From assembly GCF_040412425.1 (NCBI RefSeq), contig NC_089766.1, positions 12,582,008 through 12,646,007 on the forward strand: 64,000 nucleotides of DNA, read 5' to 3'. Both the position numbers and the translations under genes were made by a program. Shown here piece after piece: positions 21,840 to 33,934 of this stretch. Within the stretch, counting starts at the first letter, position 1. Every line of letters begins with the position of its first letter. The notes below the pieces were generated by a model. That model was given only the letters and a program-made list of their open reading frames with translations, searched no databases and was not told where the DNA came from. Origin of the DNA: Macrobrachium rosenbergii (Eukaryota; Arthropoda; Malacostraca; Decapoda; Palaemonidae).

Positions 21840-22140
21840 GAAATTATTAAAATACAGGGAGACTTGTTTTAGGGTAGCAATGCATTGCATCTTTGATTGA
21901 ATGTTTGAGGTTCCAATTGCACAGCATTCTCAAGGAGGCTGTTCCACAGTCCAGCAGTGTGAGGAATAAAAGATCTCTGGCTGTTCATATTTAATTAATG
22001 ATGAACTTGACCTTATTTTTCTATGGTGGGAGTAAAATGTTCTATCATTATCTTTATGGTTTGTCTTTTAGGTATTTCTGATACCCATAGCTTCAGTAGT
22101 AAAGTCTGATGGTGCCATATTTGTTGTCTTCAATGTTGGT
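21840..22140 (-). pseudogene. 3' remnant of a non-LTR retrotransposon polyprotein
   Basis: On the minus strand a frame reads NSQRSFIPHTAGLWNSLLE followed by TFNQRCNALLP and a stop (about 21990-21890). The pattern S-F-I-P-R-T-x-x-L-W-N-S-L...F-K-x-x-V is the usual C-terminal end of jockey/CR1-like LINE polyproteins. Upstream on this strand (to 22140) only scattered similarity is visible. No endonuclease or RT core is present. Confidence 0.5.
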
Positions 22141-22149
22141 GTGCCACAT

Positions 22150-23109
22150 ATTCATGGCAGAGGAATTATGATTTGTTGTGCAAAGATTTTGTTTGTAAAA
22201 CCATTGTTAATGAGTATATGTGCCAACACCTTGATCATTTTAGTGGTGTCTCTTCATGTGGAACAGTGTGTAGGGGCTCTCCTTGATGATCCCCATTATT
22301 TGTATCTAAAATATTTAAGTATACAGAAATAAAATTGGCACTTATAAAACCTCAGGATCTCATCATCATTGGCCTTCAGACTGACTGTAGGATCTTGTTC
22401 CTGTTGGCTGTTTTTAAATATGCTTGCATCTCATTTCTTCTTTTTGCTGTAAAAAATAATCATTGCACAGTTTTTGCAATAATCAAATTGCACAGAGATG
22501 AAAAAGAAACAAATCCAGTAGTTGCTGATTTCTCAAAATGATTGAGAACTCTAAAAATGGTACTGTACAGACCTTATAAGGGAGTTTACTTTTGGCTAGG
22601 GAAACAAGCATTTCAATTAAAGTCATAAAGGTATGATTTTTTATTGCTCCAGTAGTATTAAATGATTTATATATCTAAAATTTTGTATTTACTACTGTGT
22701 TTATAGCCATTATTTTGAATGTGAAAGAGTGTGTATGCTTATCATTCGTATTCTTGAACAAAAAATATGGGGTAAACATACGTAGCATATTATAGGCTAG
22801 TCTTGATTTTTGTTAATCCGTATTAATCCAGATTTTATTACTAATCTAGTTTAATCATTGATAGCTAAATAAGCAGTATTTTTCACTTGGCCTTATCTGA
22901 TGGCTATTTTCTAAAGATTACTCATATGAAATTTAATGTTTGCAGTTTGAATGGATTATTTGTTCTAACCTTTACACTCTTGTATTCATGCTATAGCCTA
23001 ATTGTTAAATATTAATTTTTTATATTAATTTTTTCAAAATTTGAGAATATTATCATGGATTACACCCACAGTCATATTTCTGTTACTATTCATATTTATC
23101 TCTGAACTA
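22150..23109. other. AT-rich stretch without a recognised gene
   Basis: Only short chance frames are present. The stretch could be separase intron or 5' flank; no upstream separase exon could be recognised. Confidence 0.4.
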
Positions 23110-24955
23110 TTAACCCTTAAACGCGGACTGGACGTATCGTAAGTCGACTAAAATTGTCTGTCGGGTGACGAGTGGACGTACCGTACGTCGACTACAAAAA
23201 ATTTCAACCTTTGGTCAACTTTGATTTGACCGAAATGGTTGAAAAGTGCAATTGTAAGCTAAAACTCTTACATTCTAGTAATATTCAATCACTTACCTTC
23301 ATTTTGCAACAAATTGGAAGTCTCTAGCACAATATTTCGATTTATTTATGGTGAATTTTTGAAAAAACTTTTTCCTTGCGTCCGTGCAGTAACTCTGCCG
23401 AAAATTTCAGAAATTCTTTCGTCATTTTGTCGTAATGTTTGCACTGTTTTATGTTAGCCGTTACATAAAGTTTTATATATGAAAATGTGCGCAATTTCAT
23501 ATAGAATACAACAAAAAATAACTCATGGTTGTAGCTTTTATCAGTTTTGAAATATTTTCATATAAATCACGATAAGTGCCAAAATTTCAACCTTCGGTCA
23601 ACTTTAACTCGACCGAAATGGTTGAAAAACGCAATTGTAAGCTAAAACGCTTACATTCTAGTAATATTCAATCATTTACCTTCATTTTGCAACAAAATGG
23701 AAGTCTCTAGCACAATATTTCGATTTATGGTGAATTTTTGAAAAAAACTTTTTCCTTACGTCCGCGCGGTAACTCGGCCGAACATCTCAGAAATTCTTTC
23801 ATCACTTTGTCGTAATGTTTGCACCGTTTTATATTGGTCGTTACATAAAGTTTTATATATGAAAATGTGCACAATTTCATGTAGAATACAACAAAAAATA
23901 ACTCTAACTCATGGTTGTAGCTTTTATCAGTTTTGAAATATTTTCATATAAATCATGATACGTGCCAAAATTTCAACCTTCGGTCAACTTTAACTCGACC
24001 GAAATGGTTGAAAAACGCAATTGTAAGCTAAAACGCTTACATTCTAGTAGTATTCAATCATTTACCTTCATTTTGCAACAAATTGGAAGTTTCTAGCACA
24101 ATATTTTGATTTATGGTGAATTTTTGGAAAAAACTTTTTCCTTACGTCCACGCTGTAACTCGGCCGAACATCTCAGAAATTCTTTCGTCACTTTGTTGTA
24201 ATGTTTGCACCGTTTTATATTGGTCATTACATAAAGTTTTATATATGAAAATGTGCACAATTTCATGTAGAATACAACAAAAAATAACTCATGGTTGTAG
24301 CTTTTATCAGTTTTGAAATATTTTTATATAAATCACGATAAATAGAAAAAATTCTACCTTCGGTCAACTTTAACTCGACCGAAATGGTCGAAAACTGCAA
24401 TTGTAAGCTAAAACACTTACAGTCTAGTAATATTCAATCAATTACCTTCATTTTGCAACAAACAGGAAGTCTCTAGCACAATATTTCGATTTATGGTGAA
24501 TTTTTGAAAAAAATTTTTTTACGTCCACGCATTACGAATTCATGCATCATTTTGTGATAATATTTTCTCTGTGTTGCTTTGATCGTTTTACAATTTGTTA
24601 TATACCAAAATCATCGCAATTTAGTGTACAATACAAATAAAAAAATAACTCGTTAGCTTTAACCGTTTTGCTCACAGCACGATTTGTATACAATTATATA
24701 TGAAATTTTTTTTGTGCTGTCATATATTTCATTATTTATATATGATAATGATATTTTTTTCATTTCTGATGGTTGCATACTAAACTTCAGGCAATGACAA
24801 AAAAAGGAGCCAAAAATGAAATCTTAATCTTAAAAACTAAGCGTGCTGTGATTTTTTTGAAAAAAAACTTTTTTTCCGCTTCGGTGCTAACTCCCGAACG
24901 CCGCTGGCATACGACAGACACTTTTGTAAATAGAGGCTCGGCGTTTAAGGGTTAA
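23110..24955. mobile_element. Non-autonomous piggyBac-like element carrying ~380-bp tandem repeats
   Basis: Both ends carry the 15-bp inverted repeat TTAACCCTTAAACGC, so the element has a TTAA duplication and a CCC start as in piggyBac elements. The left end goes on CGGACTGGACGTATCG. The interior is mostly four tandem repeat units and then AT-rich sequence. There is no transposase. The right end lies 23 bp before a separase exon, so the element sits in an intron of that gene. Confidence 0.65.
23196..24540 (+). repeat. Four tandem units of about 380 bp
   Basis: Units start near 23199, 23581, 23966 and 24347, each with (C)AAAATTTCAACCTTCGGTCA and then CAACTTTAACTCGACCGAAA. Common landmarks are GCAATTGTAAGCTAAAAC, CATTTTGCAACAAA, CTCTAGCACAATATTTCG and ATGGTTGTAGCTTTTATCAG. 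Unit length is 380-386 bp. The first and the last unit are the most diverged, and the last is truncated near 24540, after which related AT-rich sequence follows. Confidence 0.9.
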
Positions 24956-24978
24956 TTTTGTTTTACTTTTAATTGTAG

Positions 24979-27900
24979 ATTGGACTGTAGTACAGATAAC
25001 AAGCAGTACCATGGGTGAAGCAAATCTTCCACGGATTGGTTGTAATCCCTCAACTCCAGGGTTGTACATTGCTCGATGTTCTTGTGGGCCAAGTCCTACA
25101 ATCACTTTTCAGGTATATTTTCAGAGTTCTTTGCCAAATAATGTGTAAATTTTACCATGTTGATAATGAGTGATTTGTTTGATTAAAGTAGAGATAGTTT
25201 CATTTAAATTTACAGTGTTTCACAGATATAACAGTCATCATGTATTTTTACTTTTCAAGACTGTCTCAACACCACAAAAAGATGGAGTACGTGGCATTGT
25301 TCAAGAAGTTGAAATTATTAAAGAGGAAAACAAAATCATCAATAAAGATTATCGTGGTCAGCATGAGAAATATTGGAAAAAGCGGGAAGAGCTTGACAAC
25401 AGAATGAAGGTATAGTACTGTATATGGTGTGTAGTAAGGGTATGCAGACCACACTTTTTGTACTACAATTATATTTTAAATATATGATAGAAAGGAAGAG
25501 AACATATAACATCTTTTTATTCTGATAATGTTATGTTATTGCAGAATTATCACCCATTGATCTACAAAGATACACATTGTTTTAAGGTACTGAATGCAGA
25601 GATACATCATTGGGCTTGATTGGCTAGTGGGTGTCCAGTGTGCACCCTACAACCTCATTATGAGATATATTACCAGTGTGATTATAAAGTTTTTGCGTGT
25701 ACGAAAAACATACTATGTAATAATAGTAATAAATTATTAAGGAATAAGTTCAAAGGACTAGAATTTGCACAACAAACTAACACCAAACAGTGGTATTTAG
25801 GAAATAATTTATGTAAGTGGGATAATAAGGTAAAATAACAATATACATAGGCCTAAGAAAAATTTAAGCAAAAGTAACGTGCTTAATTGTATCCTTGGGT
25901 AGAGGAACTTATGGCAAGACTGTAGAAGGACATTTCAATGTGACAACACAACCTAGGCTTGAAAGCATCGGTTATATATTACCTCTCTGTGTATGGCAAC
26001 TAAATGCAGTACCAGATATAACCCAGCATCCAAATTGCACCACAAACTAATTTAAATAAAGAGAATATCTTAAGTATTAGAACTTGAATCCTTTGCTTTC
26101 ATTACAGTTAAAGGTTTATTTTTATTAAAGTATTTTTTAAACCATTTGCCCAACTTTAGATGCTAGTATATTTTTACTATGTGTCCTATGGCATATTATC
26201 TATTTGGTCTGAAAATGGTCAAAAATAGAAATTTAGCTGGTAAGACATGGGATGTGTCTTGCTTACCTTCTGACTGCCTCTTTGCATGTTGAACCAGCCA
26301 TTTGCCAAAACATATTGTCAAAGCTGGAGCAAATGTTTAAATTTTGAATCTGGAACATCAACAGTGTTTTAAATAATCCATATTACTAAACAGTTACTTT
26401 CTGCATGCCCTCCTGCCAGCCCCTTGAATTGGCACAGTGTAGTCCTGCTCCTGAACAAATAAACAAATAATGATATGGAACACTTGCAAAGACAATTAAC
26501 AGAGGTATTAGTTAAGTAATATGTTGGTATCTGTGAGACAAAATTGGTTTTAAAAATTTTATGTTCAGCATGTAAGGATGTTAAATTATTGGATAAAAAT
26601 GCCAAAGATTTATTACTGCATTGGGGAAGTATAGTGTACAGCTTTTGATGATCCATTTTAAATCCTCTGGGTCAGCCTTGTATTTTTATTCATGGCTTCC
26701 ATTAAACTTTCATGATAATAGAGAAGAAATGTATTCTATCTCATTACAGTGTGTTGTCCGCAGTATGGCTGTTGCTTGGTTGCAGCATTGGAGTTGCTTG
26801 CTGATTGGTGGCCTCCATCCCAGAGAGCAAAAGCTTTTAGAAGAGGTTACATCTCGTATCCTGTCAACCTGCAAAATGTCCATGTCCTCGAACCAAATTC
26901 AGCTTTTTCAGGTGTGACAGTCAATGATGTTTGAGTTGAGCAAATAAAAAGAAAATTTGTGATTTTTTATAAATGGTGTATTGGAGGTACTAGATGACAA
27001 TGGAAGTAGCTATGAGCTTTTGAATTCTAATAAATATTGTTTATTTCAGAGTTTAATTGGTTGTCCAGATCCTGACAAAAAGGCTGGCAACTTAGAAGCT
27101 GGTATAATATTCAGTGTAAGAGCTGGAATTGCTGCTTTGTTGGGAGAAAGTGTGCGCAGTGAATGTGTGAAAAACCTATATAAAGCTGTCCAGAGTGAAT
27201 CTGCAAATTTAGAGAAGATACACAATGCTGACAGAAATCCTGTCATACTTGTAATTGGAAAAGTGAGAATCCTCCTAGCTTTCTTTTAATTCACTGTCCA
27301 TGTTTTTAAAATTTAAATTGTATTCAATTTAAAATATCTATACTCTTTGGTGCTTCATTTTAAGAATATTGATAATGTTTAAGTTATAGCATGCAGTCTT
27401 AACACCATAACATTTGTTTGAAGCTCTTTCAGTATGAATTTGATCAGGCTTTCTGAGAATACAAAATGTTATGTTAGGTTGTAAATGTCTGATTGTAAGT
27501 GACCATGAACTGTCAGTCATGTAAAATCTTTTGATGTTTTTTATCTCTTGATAGTGTGAGAGTAAGTTCCTGTTAATTAATGGTTTCCTTGTATAAGGAA
27601 TGTATGACATCTGCTAACCATGCTACTCTTGTAATTTCACATATAATGATTGACAGGTCTTGGACACAAGTCCCTTTAAGATATTGTGAGAATCTTCAAG
27701 TTTGTAAGCTTAACTTTTCAAGCTGTGATCCATTAGAGGATGTAAGCTGCTTGCACCCACCTTTACCTAAATGTTTATCTATGCACTCATTGGCTTGGGA
27801 AATATTTCTTGTGAGATATCTTGATTTTAATATAAGTCAAGTAGCCAACATATAAACTGAGTCAAAAAAGCCATTGTTGATCTCATGACTAGGAGATGTA

Positions 27901-28132
27901 AGTGATGGACCTATTCTTTGGAGTTCAATAGAGGAGACTATACATACTGATGTATATTTTAATGCTCTTTATATGAATTTCAAACTGCAGTCATTAACAT
28001 GTTCTACATATTATGTAGTACATTTCTTAAAATTTCGTGAAAGGGAATACTCTAGAAAACATTGAAAGTATCTTTTTGTTTTGATGTTAGTTCTGTATTG
28101 CTGTCTTACCTCAGAAAATTGGGTATGATGAA

Positions 28133-28187
<55 letters not shown>

Positions 28188-28423
28188 AGAACATGCCTTA
28201 ATGGTTGTTTTACTCATCACAGTCTTACAATCCTGAATTAATTCTTGATATAAGCTTTATATACATTTCAAGGTTTAATGGAAATACTGTACAAGAGAAA
28301 AAATAAAATAGAACAATATAACTTTAGCAAACTATAAAATTATTCAGACAGCACCTTTGAACAACTAATCTTGAAGTGGTTTTGGTATGTTCCGTCACTC
28401 CACTCCAGGCTAAAGTTAATGAT

Positions 28424-28497
<74 letters not shown>

Positions 28498-31400
28498 AAC
28501 TGAATTGCATATTGTAATGACACTGCAATTATAAAGATATTTTACAATTACAGTACAAATAATGTAAATTTACAGTACATTAATAAAGTATGTTTACTCT
28601 TTTTTTCATTTTCTTCAAAAGCCACAGGAAATGGAAGTAAACCTGTCATTTAAGAAAATTATCCCATTAGGTACTTTAGAAAAACATTGGCCGTTCTAAA
28701 ACACGAATAAAGATTATCTGGTGGTAGAAAAACCCAAGAGTATTTTTATTTTATTAAGATAATATTTGCATGTTCTGTAAGATAGTTTTGTAATGCACTT
28801 CCCTTTACTTAGATCATTATAGCAGTCAGTCAAATAATCTCAGTGTGCTTATGTTTCTGTCAATTGGAACTGTTTGTTTATACCTCTGTATGCACTGTTT
28901 TTTCCAATGAAAAAATAATTTTGAACATTTTATTTTTCAGAGTATTGCAGCCTTACCTTGGGAGATGGTTTGGGTGTTAAGAGATCGGGCAGTTACCAGA
29001 ATGCCAAGCTTACGCATGCTTGCTTTTTTGTATGAGGTATGTAATAAGAGAACAAAAGAATTAGAGGATTCGAGAGAAGCTTTAAAATGTTTCAGTCTCT
29101 ATATTGCTTGTGTGACGACAATAGTCTTGAGATTAGTTAAACAATTATGTTCATTAGTGTTGCGGTAACAATTATGGTATATTTACATCTTTTGTTTATA
29201 ATTTTTGACATGGAGTGCATTATTATGACTTCTGTTCCTAGTTTTTGGTAAATTTGGACCTTTGTTTACCTTGTGTTTTTACCAAAATATTGAAAGTCTC
29301 TTGAAGTGCAAGTTCTTAGCATGTAAAGATGCACTTAATTGCTTGAACTATTTGAATACTGTACCAAATAAAGGTACACAGGATGTTAAATGAATGTGGT
29401 ATGATAATCATTGCATAGATGTTTGTGACTGTGTGACTGACTCGTAGAGATGGAGAAATATTTTTAGTAGCTATTTCAGTGTACAGTACAGTATACATTG
29501 CTTCAGAAAGTAAGCTGACGCAGAGTGAGAGGAGTCTACTTAGTTATAAATTGTCTGCCTCCACTTAGCAGCTTGTCTTTTTGGCTTGGGTTGTCTGACT
29601 CTCAGCAGCATTATTCAAAGACTAATGGTTAGATTTTTATGAAAGTTTAAAAACATTCTTTAGGCGATACCCTTCTTATAATTATATTTTGCGGGTATGA
29701 TCTGGAGGGAGTCGCTCAGTGAATTTTCCATTGATTTAATCAAGATTCATTCCCCAGATGTTTTGTTAAAATACTAGCGTGATTCAGAAAATGTATTTAT
29801 GGTGGTTGGTGTTGGTGGAGGGATATGCTCTTTAAGTGTGTTTTGGCATCCTGTTCTATTCAGTCACTAATTTTTGTATTACTAGGCAAGCAATGAAACC
29901 TGGAGTTGAACCACTAGATTTTTTAAAAATACATAGATGTAATTATAAAAATTATAAATTCAGTAACATGTATTCATTGGTACAAGCTTGTTTATTCACT
30001 GTTGTGGTCTTGGCAGAAGCATACACTGCTGAGCTCTCTTGTTTTACCTTTACTTAAGTCTGTAAGGGGGTGAACAGTGCACTGAAGATAAAGTGAAAAT
30101 GAAATGGCAGTGAGTGACAATACAGTATGAATACAGTCCTAATGCTGGGAAAGAACTGAACTGACAGTAAGGTGGCATGCACAGAATAAGTGATCCTAGT
30201 TGCTACATGGGGACCTGAAGAAGATTTGCTTGTATGCCAATTTGTGTTTATTAGAATTTTTGAATTTAATTTTTTTATGATTTTTATAAGGTATAAAATC
30301 ATCAGCAGTGAATATGGTTTTTATTAGAATTTTTGAATTTCATTTTTTAATAATTATTATAAGGTATAAAATCATCAGCGATGAATATGGTTTTTAATGT
30401 ATTATGATTTTTTAGAATTTAATAAGTATGGTCATGTAGGCCCCAGTATGTGACATGCTGTCTTCATGTTTGTTGATTCTTGTTTTTCATTTCATGCTGT
30501 TTATAAAGCTATAAAGTCAATTTTAGGAGGGTGAAAGGCTTGCATTTTGTTTGTTTCTCTCAATTGCATCTTTTATCTTAGTACGTAAATGATTCCCTGC
30601 ATATTTCCACCTGTATCAATTTTTCTTCCAACATAAGCCTTTTCCCCCTAACAAGCAGTGGCCTTTTTGTTTCATTCAGTTTGGTTATTAATTTTTATCT
30701 GTATGATTATTTATTTTTATGTTTTATCTTGACTGTAATTTTTTAAATCTCAATTTTAGCATCATGCTTCCTGTACCTCAAGCATTCTTGTCCAAGGAGT
30801 CAATCCAAGTAAAGGTTTTTATGTTTTGGATCCTGAAAGCAACCTTCCTAGAACTCGGGCACGTCTAAAAAACTGTTTTGCTGAGTCTGGATGGCCTGGC
30901 ATTACTGCTAAGGCACCTACTCATGAACAGTTCAAGGATGCCCTTACTAATCAAGACCTTTTTGTGTAAGTCCTTGTTTTCAGTATTAAGTTTATGGCTT
31001 AGGGTTTTTAAAAGTAGAATTGTATTTCTTGTTTGATAAAAGAATGATTTATTCCTTAGCATGGAGAGACTAGTAAAATAAAACTTACATTTGAATTAAT
31101 GTAGTTGGCCCATTTCCTACATCTATTATTTTTTATTTACAAAATTTAAGGAATTGTATAACCAGGTAGACTTCCCATTGGGTATGTGATTTTCCTATCT
31201 TCAAGATGTATGCTGTGCGGGTTAATGAATAAACAGGGCTTTTGGTACAAAAATCAGTGGACATTTTTCAAAATGAAAGAATTCATGCATCAGTTAATAT
31301 TTGTTTAAGAATCTTGTATTTTGCACTTCAGTATGAACTTTTTTCATGTTACATTTATTATGATTTATTTTGTTATCTTTCATTTTCCTTCAGTCCTGTT

Positions 31401-33934
31401 GTGAAAAAGTTGCAAATATTTGCCGAAGTATGCCATTTTGAATAGATAAAAACTCTTCTGAAGCACATCTTCTAGAGTTTAATCTCTAACTTATTTTAAT
31501 ATGTTGAATGATAATAAGACTATACAGTAGGAAAATTTTTTAGTGTATGATAGATTTCCTTAGGTGTTTCCAGAACTCATTGTGCTTTTTTACATATTAA
31601 ATGATGTAAACTTTAAAACAGGTTAGGTCATATATAAACCCAAGTAAATACTGTATATTGTAGTGCTGAACATACTCTCTTACTTCTCAGCTGTTTGGAA
31701 TTTTTGTTTTAGTGTAATATAAATTTATTTATTTTCAGCTATGTAGGTCATGGATCGGGAAGCCAGTATATGCCAGGAGAAATAGTTGAAGGAGTTGAGT
31801 GTAGAGCTGTTGTATTTCTCTATGGGTGCTCCTCTGTGCGACTAGCTTCCCGTGGTAGAATACCTGAGCCATGGGGAGTTGTGCTGAGTTATCTCGTTGC
31901 TTACTGGTATGTGTTTAGAGGTCATTTAGTTTATACAGTAGATTCTTACTTTTTCTAGAATACAGACATGTAAAGCTGAAACCTTAGACTGCATTTGAAC
32001 TTTTTGCAAATTATAATACAAACAGTATGAAAGTATTGTAATTTTTCATTTGTGTTGAAATGAAATTGCACATATGTCTCGTGAAGATTTGCAAACATTT
32101 GTGTACCGTTTTATTGCTATTTATCAAAGCCAATTTACGTGTAGTTCAGCCACTGATCCGATTAGCTGATGGAGAGTCAATTCTGAAGCAACCTTGTAGT
32201 GTCTTTTAGATCACCATTTTCCATACTTTGAGTTTAGAAATTTAAATTTAGATATGTAACTCTGTGTCAATTGAACTTAGAAATTTAAATTTAGATTTGT
32301 AACTCTTTGTGTCAATTGAACTGCTTTCCCTGATTTCTGATTCACAGTCTAGAATAAGGTTGATTTTTCCTTGGGAGATTCAGCTGACACCCCACACCTT
32401 TCCTTTCTTTGTCCACACTGGACTTTAATCCATCAATATTTGCACTAAAGAAATGCTGTTGAGACATCATTGGAAATAATGCTGATAAAATTTGTGGGTA
32501 ATACTGTTTTGCTACTGTGATAATATCCTTTTCCCCTGTATTTTAGTAGTTCAGTTTCATGGAAGTGGTGTATATTTTGTGCTTGAGAATATTTTATTTT
32601 TGTCTGACTTGTCCAAAAGTATCTTCCTCCATATCAATAAATGTATGTTTTTATCGCTATATCTAAACTGGAACTGTAGTGACTTGACCTAGAACTGATG
32701 TGGTACCTTCTGCAATAATTGTTGCTGGATGAAGACATTTTAAAAAGTTCTAGAAACTCTGGAGGTCAGTAAAAATTGCTGAATTGAGTGTGTGTGTTTG
32801 TCCCAGTTTGGTAGCACACTTATTCTGTAAGCCTCCTAGCTCAACAGCCAAGTAGTAGACTTCTTATGACAACTCTGAATTGTCTGTGTGGAAAGAGCTG
32901 CTCATTAGACATCAATTTTTCTTTTATGTCTTTTCTTTGATTTATAATGTAGTAGGCTTTTGCAAAATGAAGACATGTACTACTGTTAGTGTATTTAAAT
33001 AGGCAGGTATTTGTTTGCTTGTGGCTTGTAGGTTTGGTATGTAAAATTCACTTTTAGCTAACATTTCAAGGTTTGATAGGTGTCCTTTATGAGTACTGTA
33101 CAGTGCAAGTGCTAGAAGCCTTTCAATTAAATGACAGTTGCTGTGAAGCCTAACTCCAAATGAAGGAATCACCCCTCAACCAAAGTAAAAAACTTGTTCA
33201 GGATTTAGAGACGACCTATTTCTGTCTTCAAGCTCTCCACAGTTGCTCTCATTGGAGCAATTTTCTGAAGCTGCAAGAGGCAAGTCTCAGTCAAATTTCC
33301 ATTGTACTCGGACATCTTCGAGGCAAGGCTGTATGACAGTTGGAGAGGCTGTACCTCAGTTTTATTCTTGATGGTTCACTCTCTGCAACCCTTGGTGTTT
33401 TGCTCATTATTTTCTACCTTTACCTTCAGTAACTGTGTATGGTTAAACTATTTAGCAGGTACACAAAACTAACAAAACCGACAGGTAAAAGATGATCTTT
33501 GTCAGTTGGTTCACTTCACTAATCAACATCTTTGGTTTCCCAGTAGTTGCATAAATTAAGGCATTTGTGAATATGATGTTTGACTTTTTTTTTTAGCTGG
33601 TACTGGAGTTCAAAATTTTTAAGTAGTTGCATCTGGCGCAATTGGTATGCCATGTATAGAACATAACAGTTATTCTAGATAATTTTTTTTTTTCAGCCCT
33701 TGTGTTATCGGTATGCTTTGGGAGGTGACTGATAAGGATACAGATAACCTGACACAAGAAATGCTAAATGCTGTGCAGGGAAAGAGTGGGAAAGCAGGCT
33801 CCCCACTGGAGAATCCACCAGCTGACCTTGCACTCCTTGTGGCTCAGGCACGTTCAGTTTGCAACTGGTATCTTACAAAAGCAGCAGTCTGTGTGTATGG
33901 CTTACCTGTGCATATTTTGAATAATAATTTATGA
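24979..33934 (+). CDS. ESPL1: Separase (C-terminal 454 residues; 5' exons not seen)
   Basis: Separase is the caspase-like cysteine protease that cleaves the cohesin subunit SCC1/RAD21 at anaphase onset. Eight exons are joined by in-phase GT-AG introns: 24979-25112, 25260-25409, 26750-26911, 27050-27262, 28941-29036, 30760-30965, 31739-31906 and 33697-33934 (stop TGA). The first exon opens in phase with WTVVQITSS and PGLYIARCSCGPSPTITFQ, typical of the segment before the protease domain. Later landmarks are LPWEMVWVLRDRAVTRMPS, the motif VQGVNPSKGFYVLDPE, the catalytic His in YVGHGSGSQY, the catalytic Cys in FLYGCSSVRLAS, and MLWEVTDKDTD. The end VCVYGLPVHIL matches the family C-terminus. The preceding exon must end with one G of an Asp codon. 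Upstream exons, which would carry the long helical repeat region and securin-binding surface, were not found to the left; they may lie outside the window. The reading frame is intact throughout. Confidence 0.93.
28136..28183. repeat. (CT)n microsatellite in a separase intron
   Basis: An uninterrupted run of about 24 CT units lies in the 1678-bp intron 27263-28940. Confidence 0.97.
28426..28496. repeat. Second (CT)n microsatellite in the same separase intron
   Basis: A run of about 35 CT units lies 243 bp after the first. Frames read through it are meaningless Glu-Arg repeats. Confidence 0.97.
30233..30400. repeat. Two tandem copies of an ~83-bp AT-rich unit
   Basis: TTTATTAGAATTTTTGAATT and ATAAGGTATAAAATCATCAG occur twice in the same order, within the separase intron 29037-30759. 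Confidence 0.85.
30760..31906 (+). CDS. ESPL1: Separase catalytic-dyad exons (30760-30965 and 31739-31906)
   Basis: The two exons hold the active centre. A valine codon is split GT|C across the intron, immediately before YVGHGSGS, which carries the catalytic His. LYGCSSVRL, 23 residues after the His segment, carries the catalytic Cys. The spacing and both motifs agree with the separase protease fold (metazoan YAGHG...GCSS), so the enzyme looks active. The intron between them is 773 bp; the next donor, GTATGT at 31907, splits a Cys codon TG|C. Confidence 0.93.
32234..32332. repeat. Two tandem copies of an ~48-bp unit
   Basis: TTAGAAATTTAAATTTAGAT followed by TGTAACTC and GTGTCAATTGAACT occurs twice, within the separase intron 31907-33696. 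Confidence 0.85.

Noticed and set aside
23196..24540. CRISPR-like array
   Set aside because: The repeats are ~380 bp without spacers, the genome is eukaryotic and the array lies inside a transposon.
25620..25838. Short open frames between separase exons as extra exons
   Set aside because: The flanking exons already join in phase and match the family; these frames show no separase similarity and lack fitting splice sites.
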